Of a DNA stretch of 64,000 nt, positions 1-8,674 are shown piece by piece (the stretch's first letter is position 1; every line of letters begins with the position of its first letter). A program made the translations under genes and the position numbers. Location of the stretch: positions 62,001 through 126,000 of the forward strand of contig BPJU01000013.1 in assembly GCA_026004775.1 (NCBI GenBank). Direction: 5' to 3'. Under the pieces are notes generated by a model. It saw nothing but the letters and a program-made list of their open reading frames with translations. It was not told the DNA's origin and searched no databases. The DNA comes from Pirellulaceae bacterium. Its GTDB lineage: Bacteria; Planctomycetota; Planctomycetia; Pirellulales; Pirellulaceae.

Positions 1-58
1 CCGCCGCGTGAGCTACGGCCGTGCCGAAAGCGATTTGCATGAAACGACGTCGGTCCAT
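1..58 (-). CDS. N-terminus of a Tat-exported protein (truncated by window edge)
   Basis: Only the first 19 codons are in the window, reading leftwards from an ATG at 56-58. They encode a twin-arginine leader (MDRRRFMQIAFGTAVAHA) with the RR-x-F-M pattern followed by a short hydrophobic stretch, so the product is probably folded in the cytoplasm and exported by Tat. An AGGAG ribosome-binding site lies a few bases upstream of the start. Many planctomycete DUF1501 proteins and oxidoreductases begin this way, but the family cannot be named from this fragment. It is divergent from the imuA cassette. Confidence 0.6.
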   Translation of the reverse strand, partial: MDRRRFMQIAFGTAVAHAA

Positions 59-263
59 GGTAACGTCTCCTGCGGTTCGCCGGCGGCAGGCCGGAATCGG
101 CTCAGCCACCGCATTTTTGTTGAAACGGTGTGCAACCTCGTTTCCCCTCATTGTAGCGTGCCGCACCGGTTAAGGCTCGGCCGGCTCCGGGGTGATTCGC
201 GGCGGTTTTTCCGGCAAAGGCAGGGAAATTTTTTGCGAAAAATCGTGCACGGCTGGACAGATA

Positions 264-283
264 TAGCATACAGATGTATACTA
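264..283. promoter_or_regulatory. Candidate SOS (LexA-type) operator upstream of imuA
   Basis: The 20-base stretch TAGCATACAGATGTATACTA is an inverted repeat in which 8 of 10 positions match between the two half-sites. It ends about 70 bases before the imuA start and sits in an AT-rich island in otherwise GC-rich sequence. imuA-imuB-dnaE2 cassettes are LexA-controlled in several phyla, which makes a LexA-like repressor the natural candidate. The LexA motif of this organism is not known to me, so the assignment is inference. Confidence 0.45.
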
Positions 284-355
284 AACGTGCGTACATCGGT
301 TCTGGTTGGTTCCCTGTTCGGTAGAAACGGCCATGGAATGTGGGAGAGAACGACA

Positions 356-1249
356 GTGAGCAGACAGCAGATGGGGAATACGGCAGCTCGACGGACGGTC
401 GAGCAGCTTCGCCGACAGCTCCAGCAGTGGGAGCAGGAGCGGCGGCTGGTGTGTCGATCCGGCTGGTTGCCGGGTGTCGAGGAGAGCGGTTTACCGGCGG
501 AGCGGATTGGTACGGGAGTCGAGTCGTGGGATCGGTTGATGCCTGAGGGCGGGTTTCGCCGCGGGACTCTGGTCGAGTTTTTTGGAGCCGGCGGCAGTGG
601 GGTGGGGACGGTGGCATTGTGGGTAGCTCGCTGTGCGTTACAGCAAGTTCCCGGAGTGTTGGTGGTGGTAGAGCGCCGGCAGAGGTTTTACCCTCCGGCG
701 GCAGCGGTGTGGGGCATTCCCCTGGATCGGTGTATTTGGGTGCAGGTTCCCGACAAGCGGCTTCAGGCTTGGACGATCGACCAGGCGTTGCGTTCACCGG
801 CTGTGGCGGCGGTGTGGAGTTGGGTGGAGCGGCTGGAGGAGCAGTGGGGGCGGCGCTGGCAATTGGCAGCCGAGTCGGCCGGAACGTTGGGCCTGTTGCT
901 GCGGCCGTCAACCGAACGAGGACGTCGCAGTTGGGCCGACATGCAGTGGATGGTGGTACCGGAATGCACCCAAGCGCTTCGGGGCGACTCGACCGGCAAC
1001 CGCCAGCCGGTCGCCGGAGAGACGCTTCGGCAGGTGCGGTTGACGCTTGTCCGCTCGCGACTCGGACCAGCCGGCGGCAGTTGCCGGCTGGTGCTGGATG
1101 ATTTTCGAGGGCTTGTTGCAGCTGCGGGCCAGGAGGAAACACGGCATGGGGCGAGTGGTCTGTCTGTGGTTGCCGCGTTGGCCTATCCAGCGGCTGTGCG
1201 CTCAGCATCGCTCGTGGGCCGGCGAACCTCTGGTGCTGTATGCTCTTGA
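356..1249 (+). CDS. imuA: ImuA-type RecA-like mutagenesis protein
   Basis: First gene of the damage-inducible mutasome cassette, followed by imuB and dnaE2. ImuA proteins are RecA-related factors that work with the ImuB polymerase-like protein in error-prone translesion synthesis. At about residues 60-85 the sequence has the RecA-like region (EFFGAGGSGVGTVALWVA). The P-loop-like segment has Val where ATPases have Lys, as expected for a degenerate nucleotide site. The GTG at 356 is preferred because GGGAGA lies about eight bases upstream; ATG at 338 or 371 is possible. The product would be 297 residues. The last 104 bases overlap imuB in another frame, and that C-terminal tail looks unlike a conserved domain. 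Identification rests largely on the cassette context. Confidence 0.75.
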   Translation: MSRQQMGNTAARRTVEQLRRQLQQWEQERRLVCRSGWLPGVEESGLPAERIGTGVESWDRLMPEGGFRRGTLVEFFGAGGSGVGTVALWVARCALQQVPGVLVVVERRQRFYPPAAAVWGIPLDRCIWVQVPDKRLQAWTIDQALRSPAVAAVWSWVERLEEQWGRRWQLAAESAGTLGLLLRPSTERGRRSWADMQWMVVPECTQALRGDSTGNRQPVAGETLRQVRLTLVRSRLGPAGGSCRLVLDDFRGLVAAAGQEETRHGASGLSVVAALAYPAAVRSASLVGRRTSGAVCS

Positions 1250-2732
1250 TGCGCGGCGCCGAGAACGGGTCGTCTGTTGTTCGCCGGCTGCCGAACAGTG
1301 GGGGGTGCGCCGGGGGATGCCGCGCTCGGAAGCGGCTGCTCGTCTGGAGATGGCCAGCCGCCGGGGACACACCGTGGTGCAGTGTCGCTGGTCGAGCACT
1401 GAAGACCGAGCCGCTTTGGAAGAGCTGGCTGTCTTTTGCGGTCAGTTCAGTCCTCAGGTAGCCCATACGACCTACAGTTCCGCCGGTTCGTGGACCCTTG
1501 CGGACGGGTTGTTCCTGGAGATCACCGGAACGCGTCACTGGTTTGGAGGCGAAGAGTCGCTCGTGGCGCAGGCGATACGGGCGATTGCGGAGCGGTGGGG
1601 GTATCGGGCCTGTTGGGGGGTGGCTGACACACCGGCGGCCGCTTGGGCTTGGGCACGCTACGGCCCGCCTGAAGCTACCACAAATCCGGCGGGAGCCTGC
1701 CTGCCGCCGGGCAACTCTTGGCCTCAGATCAAGGGCTTGCCAATTGCTGCGTTGCGTCTGGGGGAGACCTTGGAAAAGACGCTCATCCAGTTGGGCATCG
1801 AGCGGATCGAGCAGCTAGCCGCCTTACCGGCCGCCAGTCTTCGGATGCGATGGGGGGCTTTGCCGGCCGAGCGTTTGGCCCAGCTCCAGGGCCAGCTCCA
1901 GGAGTTGCTCCAGCCGATTGCGTCTCCGGAGTCCTGGTGCGTCGAGCAGGTTTTGGAATATCCGACTGCTTCCAGGCCGCAGGTCGAGCAGGTGGTGGCC
2001 GGCTTGATGGGGCGGTTGGCCGAGCGCCTGGCCCAGAAACAGTTGGGGGCTTTGGAGCTGGTGGTGTGGCTGGGCTGCCGGGCGGCTGGCTGCCGGTTGC
2101 CGATGCGTATCGGGTTATTGGAGCCGACGGCGGATGTCGAGCATTGGCGGCAGTTGGCTTGCATGCAATTCGAGCAGACGCCGTTGCCGGCGGCGGTGAC
2201 GAGCCTGGCGGTGGAGGCGGTCCGTGTCGGCCGGTTGCCGGTGCGTGAAGGCCGGCTGTTCGGCAACTCATGCAGTGAGGCTGGTGCCGGCCGGGCGCTG
2301 GCCGACTTGGTGGAGCGGCTCAGCGCTCGGCTCGGCCCTCAAGCCGTGTTGCGGCCGTATTTGGCACCGGACCGCCAACCCGAGTATGCCTGGGCCGGCC
2401 GCCCGTATTTGGAAGCAGCGGCTGGCAGAGGGCAGGCGCATTGCGTGCAGAGTCGGCCGACGGTGGCCCGGCCGTTGTGGCTCTACCAGCCACCGCTGCC
2501 TTTGCACGTAATGGCGGTCGTTCCGGAAGGGCCGCCGCTCCGCTGCCAGACGGCTCGGTTCCAGTTCACCGTGGCTCGTTGCTGGGGGCCGGAGCGGATC
2601 GAGACCGGCTGGTGGCGGGGGGCTTCCGTACGCCGGGACTACTACCGGGTGGAAGCCGACGACGGGAGGCATTTCTGGATCTTTCGGCGGCTGGGGGACG
2701 GACGCTGGTTTTTGCAGGGTGAGTTTGTCTGA
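1146..2732 (+). CDS. imuB: ImuB, catalytically inactive Y-family polymerase-like protein
   Basis: A 528-residue Y-family DNA polymerase homologue that bridges ImuA and DnaE2 in the mutasome. The N-terminus (MGRVVCLWLPRWPIQRL) is the typical ImuB opening and lacks the DxD metal-binding residues of active Pol IV/V. The palm segment reads LADGLFLEITGTRHWFGG, corresponding to the SIDEAYLD region. A helix-hairpin-helix-like stretch (around residues 215-245) and a little-finger region follow. The start is ATG 1146, with AGGAGG about ten bases upstream. It overlaps imuA by 104 bases and ends 35 bases before dnaE2, so the three genes are probably one transcript. Confidence 0.88.
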   Translation: MGRVVCLWLPRWPIQRLCAQHRSWAGEPLVLYALDARRRERVVCCSPAAEQWGVRRGMPRSEAAARLEMASRRGHTVVQCRWSSTEDRAALEELAVFCGQFSPQVAHTTYSSAGSWTLADGLFLEITGTRHWFGGEESLVAQAIRAIAERWGYRACWGVADTPAAAWAWARYGPPEATTNPAGACLPPGNSWPQIKGLPIAALRLGETLEKTLIQLGIERIEQLAALPAASLRMRWGALPAERLAQLQGQLQELLQPIASPESWCVEQVLEYPTASRPQVEQVVAGLMGRLAERLAQKQLGALELVVWLGCRAAGCRLPMRIGLLEPTADVEHWRQLACMQFEQTPLPAAVTSLAVEAVRVGRLPVREGRLFGNSCSEAGAGRALADLVERLSARLGPQAVLRPYLAPDRQPEYAWAGRPYLEAAAGRGQAHCVQSRPTVARPLWLYQPPLPLHVMAVVPEGPPLRCQTARFQFTVARCWGPERIETGWWRGASVRRDYYRVEADDGRHFWIFRRLGDGRWFLQGEFV

Positions 2733-2767
2733 AGTTTGGCTGAGACGTTTGCCGGGAGCAGCTTCTG

Positions 2768-5700
2768 ATGGCCATGGGCTCGAAGCCAACACAGCGCCGC
2801 TGCGACTATGTGGAGCTTTACTGCAAGTCGAATTTTTCGTTCCTGGAGGGAGCTTCACACGCGGACGAGCTATTTGAGCGGGCCAAGCAACTGGGGTATC
2901 GGGCGTTGGCGATCACCGACCGCAACTCGCTGGCCGGTATCGTGCGGGCTCACTTGGCCAGCCGCGACACGCAGTTGCCGCTGGTGGTAGGAGCCGAGAT
3001 CCATTTGGCGGATGCCTGGCCGGTGGTCGTTTGGGCTCCGGATCGAGCCGCCTATGGGCGGCTGGCTCGCCTGATTACGCTCGGAAGACGCCAAGCCCCC
3101 AAAGGCTCGTTCCACCTGACGTTCGGCCAATTGGCCGAGCATGCCGAGGGGTTGTTGGCCGGGGTTGTGCCTCAAGTGCCTGAAGGGGCGTGGAGTCCGG
3201 AGGATGCGGCTGGGTACGAGCCGTTGCGGCGGCATGCCGAGCTGTGGCGGGGCCGAGGCTATCTGGTGGCCGAAGCGCATTTGACCGGCTACGACGAAGT
3301 GCATTTGTTGAAGCTGGAGCGATTGGCCGAACGCGTCGGATTGCCGTTGGTGGCGGCCGGCGGAGTGCTTTATCACCGTCCGGCCCGACATCTGCTCCAG
3401 GAAGTGCTGACGGCCATCCGCTTAGGCGTCCCCGTCGCCCAATTGGGCAACCACCGGCAGCGCAATGCCCAGCGCTGTCTTCGCGGCTGGGAGGAGTTGC
3501 GCCGGCGTTTTGCCGCCGTGCCGCAAGCTCTTTTCCGTACCATCGAAGTGGCCGAACGCTGCCAGTTCTCGTTGGATCAATTGCGCTACGAATATCCCGA
3601 AGAACTGGCTCCCGACGGCCGCTCGCCGGCCGATTATCTGGAAGAGCTCACCTGGCAAGGGGCTCGCCAGCGCTATCCGGACGGGATTCCGGCTAAAGTC
3701 GAGCAGTTGTTGCGGCATGAACTGGCGCTGATCCATGAGTTGGGTTACGAGCCGTATTTTTTGACGGTGTGGGACCTGGTGCGGTTTGCCCGCAGCCGGG
3801 GAATTCTCTGCCAGGGTCGAGGTTCAGCGGCCAATTCGGCCGTCTGTTATTGCCTGGGGATTACGGCTGTCGATCCGGAACGCAGCGATCTTTTGTTCGA
3901 GCGGTTTATCAGCCGCGAGCGGGCCGAAGCACCGGACATCGATGTGGATTTCGAACACCAGCGGCGTGAGGAGGTGTTGCAATACATCTACGAGAAGTAT
4001 GGGCGAGAGCGTGCCGGGATGACCGCCGTGGTGATCACTTACCGAATGCGCTCCGCCATCCGCGACGTAGGCAAAGCCTTGGGGATCGCCCCGGAACGCA
4101 TCGACCGATTGGCCAAGAATCTGGAGCGGTTCGAGTACGAACCGCAATTGGCCGATCGATGCCGGGAAGTCGGGATCGACCCGACGACGTCGCTGGGACG
4201 CCGGCTGGTGTACCTGGTCGGGCAACTGGTCGGGTTCCCTCGTCATCTCTCCCAGCACGTCGGCGGCATGGTGATTACTCAAGGGCCGTTGTGCGAACTG
4301 GCTCCGATCGAGAACGCCGCCATGCCGGGACGTACGGTGATCGAGTGGGACAAAGACGACCTGGATGCTCTGGGCATTCTGAAAGTGGACTGTCTTGCGC
4401 TGGGGATGCTTACGGCGATCCATCGCTGCTTGGATCTGATTGCTTCCGGGCCTGGGGGGCGGCGGTTGAGCCTGGTCGATATTCCGCCGGAGGATCCTCA
4501 GGTGTACGACATGATCTGCCGTGCCGACACGATGGGGGTTTTTCAGATCGAGAGTCGGGCACAGATGAGCATGCTGCCTCGGCTCAAGCCGCGCTCGTTC
4601 TACGACCTGGTGATCGAAGTGGCGATCGTGCGGCCGGGGCCGATCCAGGGACAGATGGTGCATCCGTACCTGCGCCGGCGGGCCGGTCTGGAGCCGGTGT
4701 GGTACCCGAATGAGGCGATCCGCCAGGTGTTGGAAAAAACGCTGGGTGTGCCGATCTTTCAGGAGCAGGCGATGCGGCTGGCGGTGGTAGCGGCTGGGTT
4801 TTCGCCCGGCGAAGCGGATCAGTTGCGGCGAGCCATGGGGGCGTGGCGCCGTCCGGGATTGATCGACCAGTTCCGCCGCAAATTGATCGACGGCATGCTC
4901 GCCCGCGGCTTGTCGGCTGAATTCGCCGAGCAAGTTTTCCAGCAGATCCGCGGCTTTGGCGAATATGGGTTTCCCGAATCGCATGCTGCCAGCTTCGCTC
5001 TGCTGGTCTATGTGTCGGCCTGGTTGAAGTACTACTACCCGGTCGCCTACACGGCGGCGCTGCTCAACAGCCAGCCGATGGGATTTTATGCTCCGGCCCA
5101 GTTGATCCGGGATCTTCAGGAACACGGAGGGCGGGTGTTGCCCGTCGATGTGAATGCCAGCCACTGGGATGTGACTTTGGAAACGGACGATGGAGACGTC
5201 TCCGGCACGCGCCCCGCCTTGCGGCTGGGGTGGCGGCTGGTGGTAGGGATGCCGCGTGAGGCAGCCGAGCACCTGTGTGAGGTCCGCCAGAAAGGTGGCC
5301 CTTTCCGGTCACTGGCTGACCTGCGGCGCCGAACCGGCTTCAGCCAGGCTGTGCTCCGGCGTCTGGCTGAAGCAGACGCCTTGGGTAGTTTGCGGTTGAC
5401 GCGCCGGCAGGCACTCTGGCAGATCTTCGCCTATCCGGATACACCGGCTGCTGAGCCGCTGCTGTTTGAACCCGAACCACCGCCGGATGATCCGGCCTTG
5501 CCCGAAATGATGCCGTTCGAAACGGTATTGGCCGATTATCAAGCCACCAATCTGTCGCTCAAGGGCCACCCGGTGCAGTTTCTGCGCCCGGCATTGGAAC
5601 GATTACGGGTACTTTCAGCCAGGCAGGTGATGCAGACCGCTCATGGCCGGCGCGTGCAGGTAGCCGGGCTGGTGCTTCTGCGCCAGCGTCCCGGAACGGC

Positions 5701-5956
5701 ACGCGGCATCACGTTTGTCACACTGGAGGATGAAACCGGCACGTGTAACCTGGTGGTGCATGCCCGCACCTGGCAGCGCTATGCGCAAGTAGCTCGCCAC
5801 TCGCCCGCATGGTTAGCCACGGGCCGAGTGCAGCGGGCCGGCCGGGTGGTACATCTGGTGGTCGAAAAACTCGAAGACCTTGCTGCTCGCCTGCGTCCGG
5901 CCCAGACGCTCAAACAGCAAAACCCCACGGCGCGGATCGAACGCAATTTTCGTTGA
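2768..5956 (+). CDS. dnaE2: Error-prone DNA polymerase III alpha subunit DnaE2
   Basis: A 1062-residue C-family DNA polymerase that performs lesion bypass with ImuA/ImuB. An N-terminal PHP domain (about residues 10-210, including ALAITDRNSLAGIVRAH) is followed by the polymerase core. The catalytic acidic motif PDIDVDF is at about residues 388-394, and the finger/thumb region includes GFGEYGFPESHAASFALLVY. A C-terminal OB fold (about 960-1040, RRVQVAGLVLL) is present. There is no replicative-type tau or clamp extension, and the length fits DnaE2 rather than DnaE1. The start at ATG 2768 has GGAG about nine bases upstream; ATG 2774 is an alternative. It is the last gene of the cassette and meets minus-strand genes tail to tail. 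Confidence 0.93.
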   Translation: MAMGSKPTQRRCDYVELYCKSNFSFLEGASHADELFERAKQLGYRALAITDRNSLAGIVRAHLASRDTQLPLVVGAEIHLADAWPVVVWAPDRAAYGRLARLITLGRRQAPKGSFHLTFGQLAEHAEGLLAGVVPQVPEGAWSPEDAAGYEPLRRHAELWRGRGYLVAEAHLTGYDEVHLLKLERLAERVGLPLVAAGGVLYHRPARHLLQEVLTAIRLGVPVAQLGNHRQRNAQRCLRGWEELRRRFAAVPQALFRTIEVAERCQFSLDQLRYEYPEELAPDGRSPADYLEELTWQGARQRYPDGIPAKVEQLLRHELALIHELGYEPYFLTVWDLVRFARSRGILCQGRGSAANSAVCYCLGITAVDPERSDLLFERFISRERAEAPDIDVDFEHQRREEVLQYIYEKYGRERAGMTAVVITYRMRSAIRDVGKALGIAPERIDRLAKNLERFEYEPQLADRCREVGIDPTTSLGRRLVYLVGQLVGFPRHLSQHVGGMVITQGPLCELAPIENAAMPGRTVIEWDKDDLDALGILKVDCLALGMLTAIHRCLDLIASGPGGRRLSLVDIPPEDPQVYDMICRADTMGVFQIESRAQMSMLPRLKPRSFYDLVIEVAIVRPGPIQGQMVHPYLRRRAGLEPVWYPNEAIRQVLEKTLGVPIFQEQAMRLAVVAAGFSPGEADQLRRAMGAWRRPGLIDQFRRKLIDGMLARGLSAEFAEQVFQQIRGFGEYGFPESHAASFALLVYVSAWLKYYYPVAYTAALLNSQPMGFYAPAQLIRDLQEHGGRVLPVDVNASHWDVTLETDDGDVSGTRPALRLGWRLVVGMPREAAEHLCEVRQKGGPFRSLADLRRRTGFSQAVLRRLAEADALGSLRLTRRQALWQIFAYPDTPAAEPLLFEPEPPPDDPALPEMMPFETVLADYQATNLSLKGHPVQFLRPALERLRVLSARQVMQTAHGRRVQVAGLVLLRQRPGTARGITFVTLEDETGTCNLVVHARTWQRYAQVARHSPAWLATGRVQRAGRVVHLVVEKLEDLAARLRPAQTLKQQNPTARIERNFR

Positions 5957-6034
5957 CCGGTTGCGCCGATGCCGGCCGAGAAAAAGCACAGCTTGCACCC
6001 GCACGCCTTCCGCCGAGCCGTGCGCGCCGGTCGG

Positions 6035-6292
6035 CTACCGATCCACAGGCGGATCACCGGCTGACGACCGCCGGTTGCGGCTCCAAAGTGCCGCCGACCA
6101 AAACCCGAGAAATGCCAGCACACAACCCATTACAATCGCACCCCGCAGGATGTTCGGGGCGAAGGTGACTCGTCCCTGTTTCGGATCGATGCCAAACAAC
6201 CCCGCTCCCACCGCCAAGAAAGTGCCCCACACGAAAACGGCTGCCATGATGGCCAGAATCCATTTTCCATTCGCCCGTCGCTCATCGCTCAT
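6035..6292 (-). CDS. Small two-helix membrane protein
   Basis: An 85-residue protein with two hydrophobic segments (roughly residues 11-35 and 53-73) separated by a polar loop, ending in a basic, proline-containing tail. I do not recognise a family. Its ATG overlaps the stop of the radical SAM gene in an ATGA arrangement, so translation is probably coupled and the gene is the last member of that operon. The operon suggests a link to the radical SAM enzyme, but nothing in the sequence shows what it does. Confidence 0.65.
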   Translation of the reverse strand: MSDERRANGKWILAIMAAVFVWGTFLAVGAGLFGIDPKQGRVTFAPNILRGAIVMGCVLAFLGFWSAALWSRNRRSSAGDPPVDR

Positions 6293-7185
6293 AGCTCGGC
6301 ACATTCCTGTTCGGAACCAGCCGCGTAAAAGGAGACCGCCGGCAACCCCGTCGTTCTGATGACACGATCCCGTATGGCATCCACCTGGCAATCCGTCAAC
6401 GGGGTGACGTAGGACTCAGCCGGAGGCCGCGCCACCGTGTAAACCTGGACGTAACGTATTTGGCCTTGGTGTTCCAAGATCCAGCGCAACTTCCCGCAAT
6501 AGGCGTCTATTTCGGCGTCAGAGGGCGGCTGGCCAGAGACGCACATGAAAAGCGACTGGATAACCAACGGCCTGATCCGCGCCGCGTCGCGGATATTGTT
6601 CAGAACCTGCTGGAACGGAATCGGTGTACGGTCCACCAGCCGGAAGTACTCTTCGGTACCGGCATCCAACTTCGCCCAGATTTCACCGTTGTATCGATCG
6701 AGAATCGAAAGCCCCTTTTGTACTGAGGGGCGATGGAACATGCTGGCGTTGGTTATCAACACCATCTTCACGGAGTCGCCTGCCAGTTGTTGTTTGATCT
6801 CCGCGCACCGAGCCACGATCTGGTCGAAGTTGCGGTACGTGGTCGGCTCGCCGTCCCCGGAAAAAGCAATATCCTTCACCTGCCGCAGGTGTGCCGGCGT
6901 GCGGCAAAACGGCTCGAACTGGAACAGCTCCCCCGTTTGCGCGAGCTTCAGTGTATGGCGAAGTTCCTGTTCCAATCGATCCAGTTCCACGAACGGGTCG
7001 CCCCCGGGCGAACGGCGGTCGACCTGACAGTAGATGCAGTCGAAGTTGCATACTTTGTCCGGATTCAGGTTGATGCCGACCGACACCCCTCCACTGCGCC
7101 GGCTGATTACCGGATAGACGTAGCGCTGATCGGCAAAATGCCGATCATGAAGCTGGAACAATTCGGTGGATTTGTGTGAACTCAT
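6289..7185 (-). CDS. Radical SAM protein
   Basis: A 298-residue radical S-adenosylmethionine enzyme. The [4Fe-4S] cluster motif CNFDCIYC has its cysteines at residues 46, 50 and 53. It follows a conserved-looking N-terminal stretch RYVYPVISRRSGGVSVGINL. Later AFSGDGEPTT supplies the glycine-rich SAM-binding strand. The length and this N-terminus match a family of uncharacterised radical SAM proteins found in many bacteria, distantly related to wyosine-type enzymes; the substrate is unknown. Its start lies inside the preceding gene (41-base overlap) and its stop overlaps the next start, so the three genes are translationally linked. Confidence 0.85.
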   Translation of the reverse strand: MSSHKSTELFQLHDRHFADQRYVYPVISRRSGGVSVGINLNPDKVCNFDCIYCQVDRRSPGGDPFVELDRLEQELRHTLKLAQTGELFQFEPFCRTPAHLRQVKDIAFSGDGEPTTYRNFDQIVARCAEIKQQLAGDSVKMVLITNASMFHRPSVQKGLSILDRYNGEIWAKLDAGTEEYFRLVDRTPIPFQQVLNNIRDAARIRPLVIQSLFMCVSGQPPSDAEIDAYCGKLRWILEHQGQIRYVQVYTVARPPAESYVTPLTDCQVDAIRDRVIRTTGLPAVSFYAAGSEQECAEL

Positions 7186-7423
7186 CGAGCGTTACGGTGG
7201 TTCGTTCACCGTCGTCTTTTTCCAGAATCAATACATCGCTGAATACTTTGTCGTCGTAGTTGCGGTCGAAGTGCAGGCTGTGCCGGCGGCGTTCTTTGCT
7301 GAGCACTTTTCCGGTGATCCGAGTAGTCCACTGGCGGAAACCTACTCTCACGTCGTGGACGACTTCCACTCGGTCACCCGGTTTCAGTTCGGCGAATACC
7401 CGCAACGTATCTTCGTAGCTCAC
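7145..7423 (-). CDS. Conserved small protein of unknown function
   Basis: A 92-residue hydrophilic protein with no signal peptide or membrane segment. It consists of alternating charged beta-like strands (PGDRVEVVHDVRVGFRQW, then FSDVLILEKDDGERTTVTL), consistent with a small barrel, for example an SH3-like or OB-like fold. I do not recognise a named family. It is the first gene of the operon with the radical SAM enzyme and overlaps that gene by 41 bases, so it is likely made together with it. Confidence 0.7.
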   Translation of the reverse strand: MSYEDTLRVFAELKPGDRVEVVHDVRVGFRQWTTRITGKVLSKERRRHSLHFDRNYDDKVFSDVLILEKDDGERTTVTLDEFTQIHRIVPAS

Positions 7424-7536
7424 GCGGTCTGTCTCCCGGGCTCAGACGCTTTTCCCTCCATGACGCTGGTACGTCTTATCTATTCTACGCCTGTCCCACG
7501 CTCGATGGGGTGCCGGATTGGCAAAGCGGGCCTGCT

Positions 7537-8550
7537 TCACGTGACCTCTTTTGCGTCGATCCAGGCCATCAGTTTGCGCAGGCGGCGTCCTACCTGTTCG
7601 ATGAGCAGGTTGCGTTCGCGGCGCCGCATCGCCAGGAAAGCGGGAGCACCGGCTCGGTTTTCCAGTATCCATTCACGGGCAAATTGGCCGGTCTGGATTT
7701 CGCGGAGGATTTTGCGCATTTCCTGGCGAGTCTGGTCGTTGATGATGCGCGGGCCCCGCGTGTAGTCGCCGTATTCGGCGGTATTGGAGACGCTGTAGCG
7801 CATGTAGCTGAGGCCACCTTGGTAGAAAAGGTCGACGATCAGCTTCAGTTCGTGGAGGCATTCGAAATAGGCCATTTCCGGCTGGTATCCGGCTTCGACC
7901 AGCGTATCGAAGGCGGCTTTGACCAGTTCCGACACACCGCCGCACAGCACCACCTGCTCGCCGAACAGGTCGGTCTCGGTTTCCTCGGCGAACGTCGTTT
8001 GGATGACGCCTCCGCGCGTCCCTCCGATGCCTTTGGCGTAGGCCAGCCCCAGGCGGAACGTTTCTTCTGAGGCTCCGTCACTGACGGCAATCAAGCACGG
8101 CACACCGCCACCTTTGACGAATTCGCTGCGCACCAGGTGCCCGGGGCCTTTGGGGGCCACCAGCAGCGCATCGACTCCCGGCGGCGGCTGGATCTGCTGG
8201 AAGTGGATGTTAAAGCCGTGCGAGCACATCAGGATATTGCCCGGCCGCAGGTGATCCCGAATCTGCTGGCGGTAGATTTCGGCTTGGACTTCGTCCGGCA
8301 GCAGAATGTTGACAAGATCGGCCTGTTTGACCGCCTCGGGGATCGGCAGCGGATCGAAACCATGACTCTTGGCCAGGTCGTAGTTCGGGCTGCCGGGACG
8401 TTGTCCCACCACCACACGAAGGCCACTGTCGCGCAGATTCTGCGCTTGCGCGTGCCCTTGTGACCCGTAGCCCAGTATGGCGATCGTCTTGTCTTTCAGC
8501 AGGGACAAGTCGGCATCACTGTCGTAGTAAATCTTGGCGGGCATCGTCAT
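7537..8550 (-). CDS. ilvC: Ketol-acid reductoisomerase
   Basis: Catalyses the Mg- and NADPH-dependent isomerisation and reduction of acetohydroxy acids in valine, leucine and isoleucine synthesis. The N-terminal Rossmann fold carries [10 protein letters not shown] at about residues 27-36. The substrate domain has the typical [21 protein letters not shown] and [15 protein letters not shown] stretches. At 337 residues it is a short class I enzyme. Three starts are stacked (TTG 8553, ATG 8550, ATG 8544). AAGGAG lies five bases before ATG 8550, which is therefore chosen. It follows ilvN by 124 bases in the same direction; the large subunit ilvB is not in this window. Confidence 0.96.
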   Translation of the reverse strand: MTMPAKIYYDSDADLSLLKDKTIAILGYGSQGHAQAQNLRDSGLRVVVGQRPGSPNYDLAKSHGFDPLPIPEAVKQADLVNILLPDEVQAEIYRQQIRDHLRPGNILMCSHGFNIHFQQIQPPPGVDALLVAPKGPGHLVRSEFVKGGGVPCLIAVSDGASEETFRLGLAYAKGIGGTRGGVIQTTFAEETETDLFGEQVVLCGGVSELVKAAFDTLVEAGYQPEMAYFECLHELKLIVDLFYQGGLSYMRYSVSNTAEYGDYTRGPRIINDQTRQEMRKILREIQTGQFAREWILENRAGAPAFLAMRRRERNLLIEQVGRRLRKLMAWIDAKEVT

Positions 8551-8674
8551 CAAAACTCCTTCAATTGCGGGGTAGGATCCTGGGAGGCGGGGGTCGGAGG
8601 AAGCCGAGACAACTCGCTGGCCGCGATAGGCGGTCCCTTAAGCTCCGGTCGGGCCAGACGGTACAGCCGCGAGG

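Noticed and set aside
102-1538. Long minus-strand reading frame (478 codons) across imuA and imuB
   Set aside because: It is rich in Pro, Arg and Ser with no domain pattern and runs antisense to the well-supported imuA/imuB genes; a GC-rich shadow.
3824-5272. 482-codon minus-strand frame inside dnaE2
   Set aside because: It lies fully antisense to conserved polymerase motifs; His/Arg/Gln-rich composition typical of a shadow.
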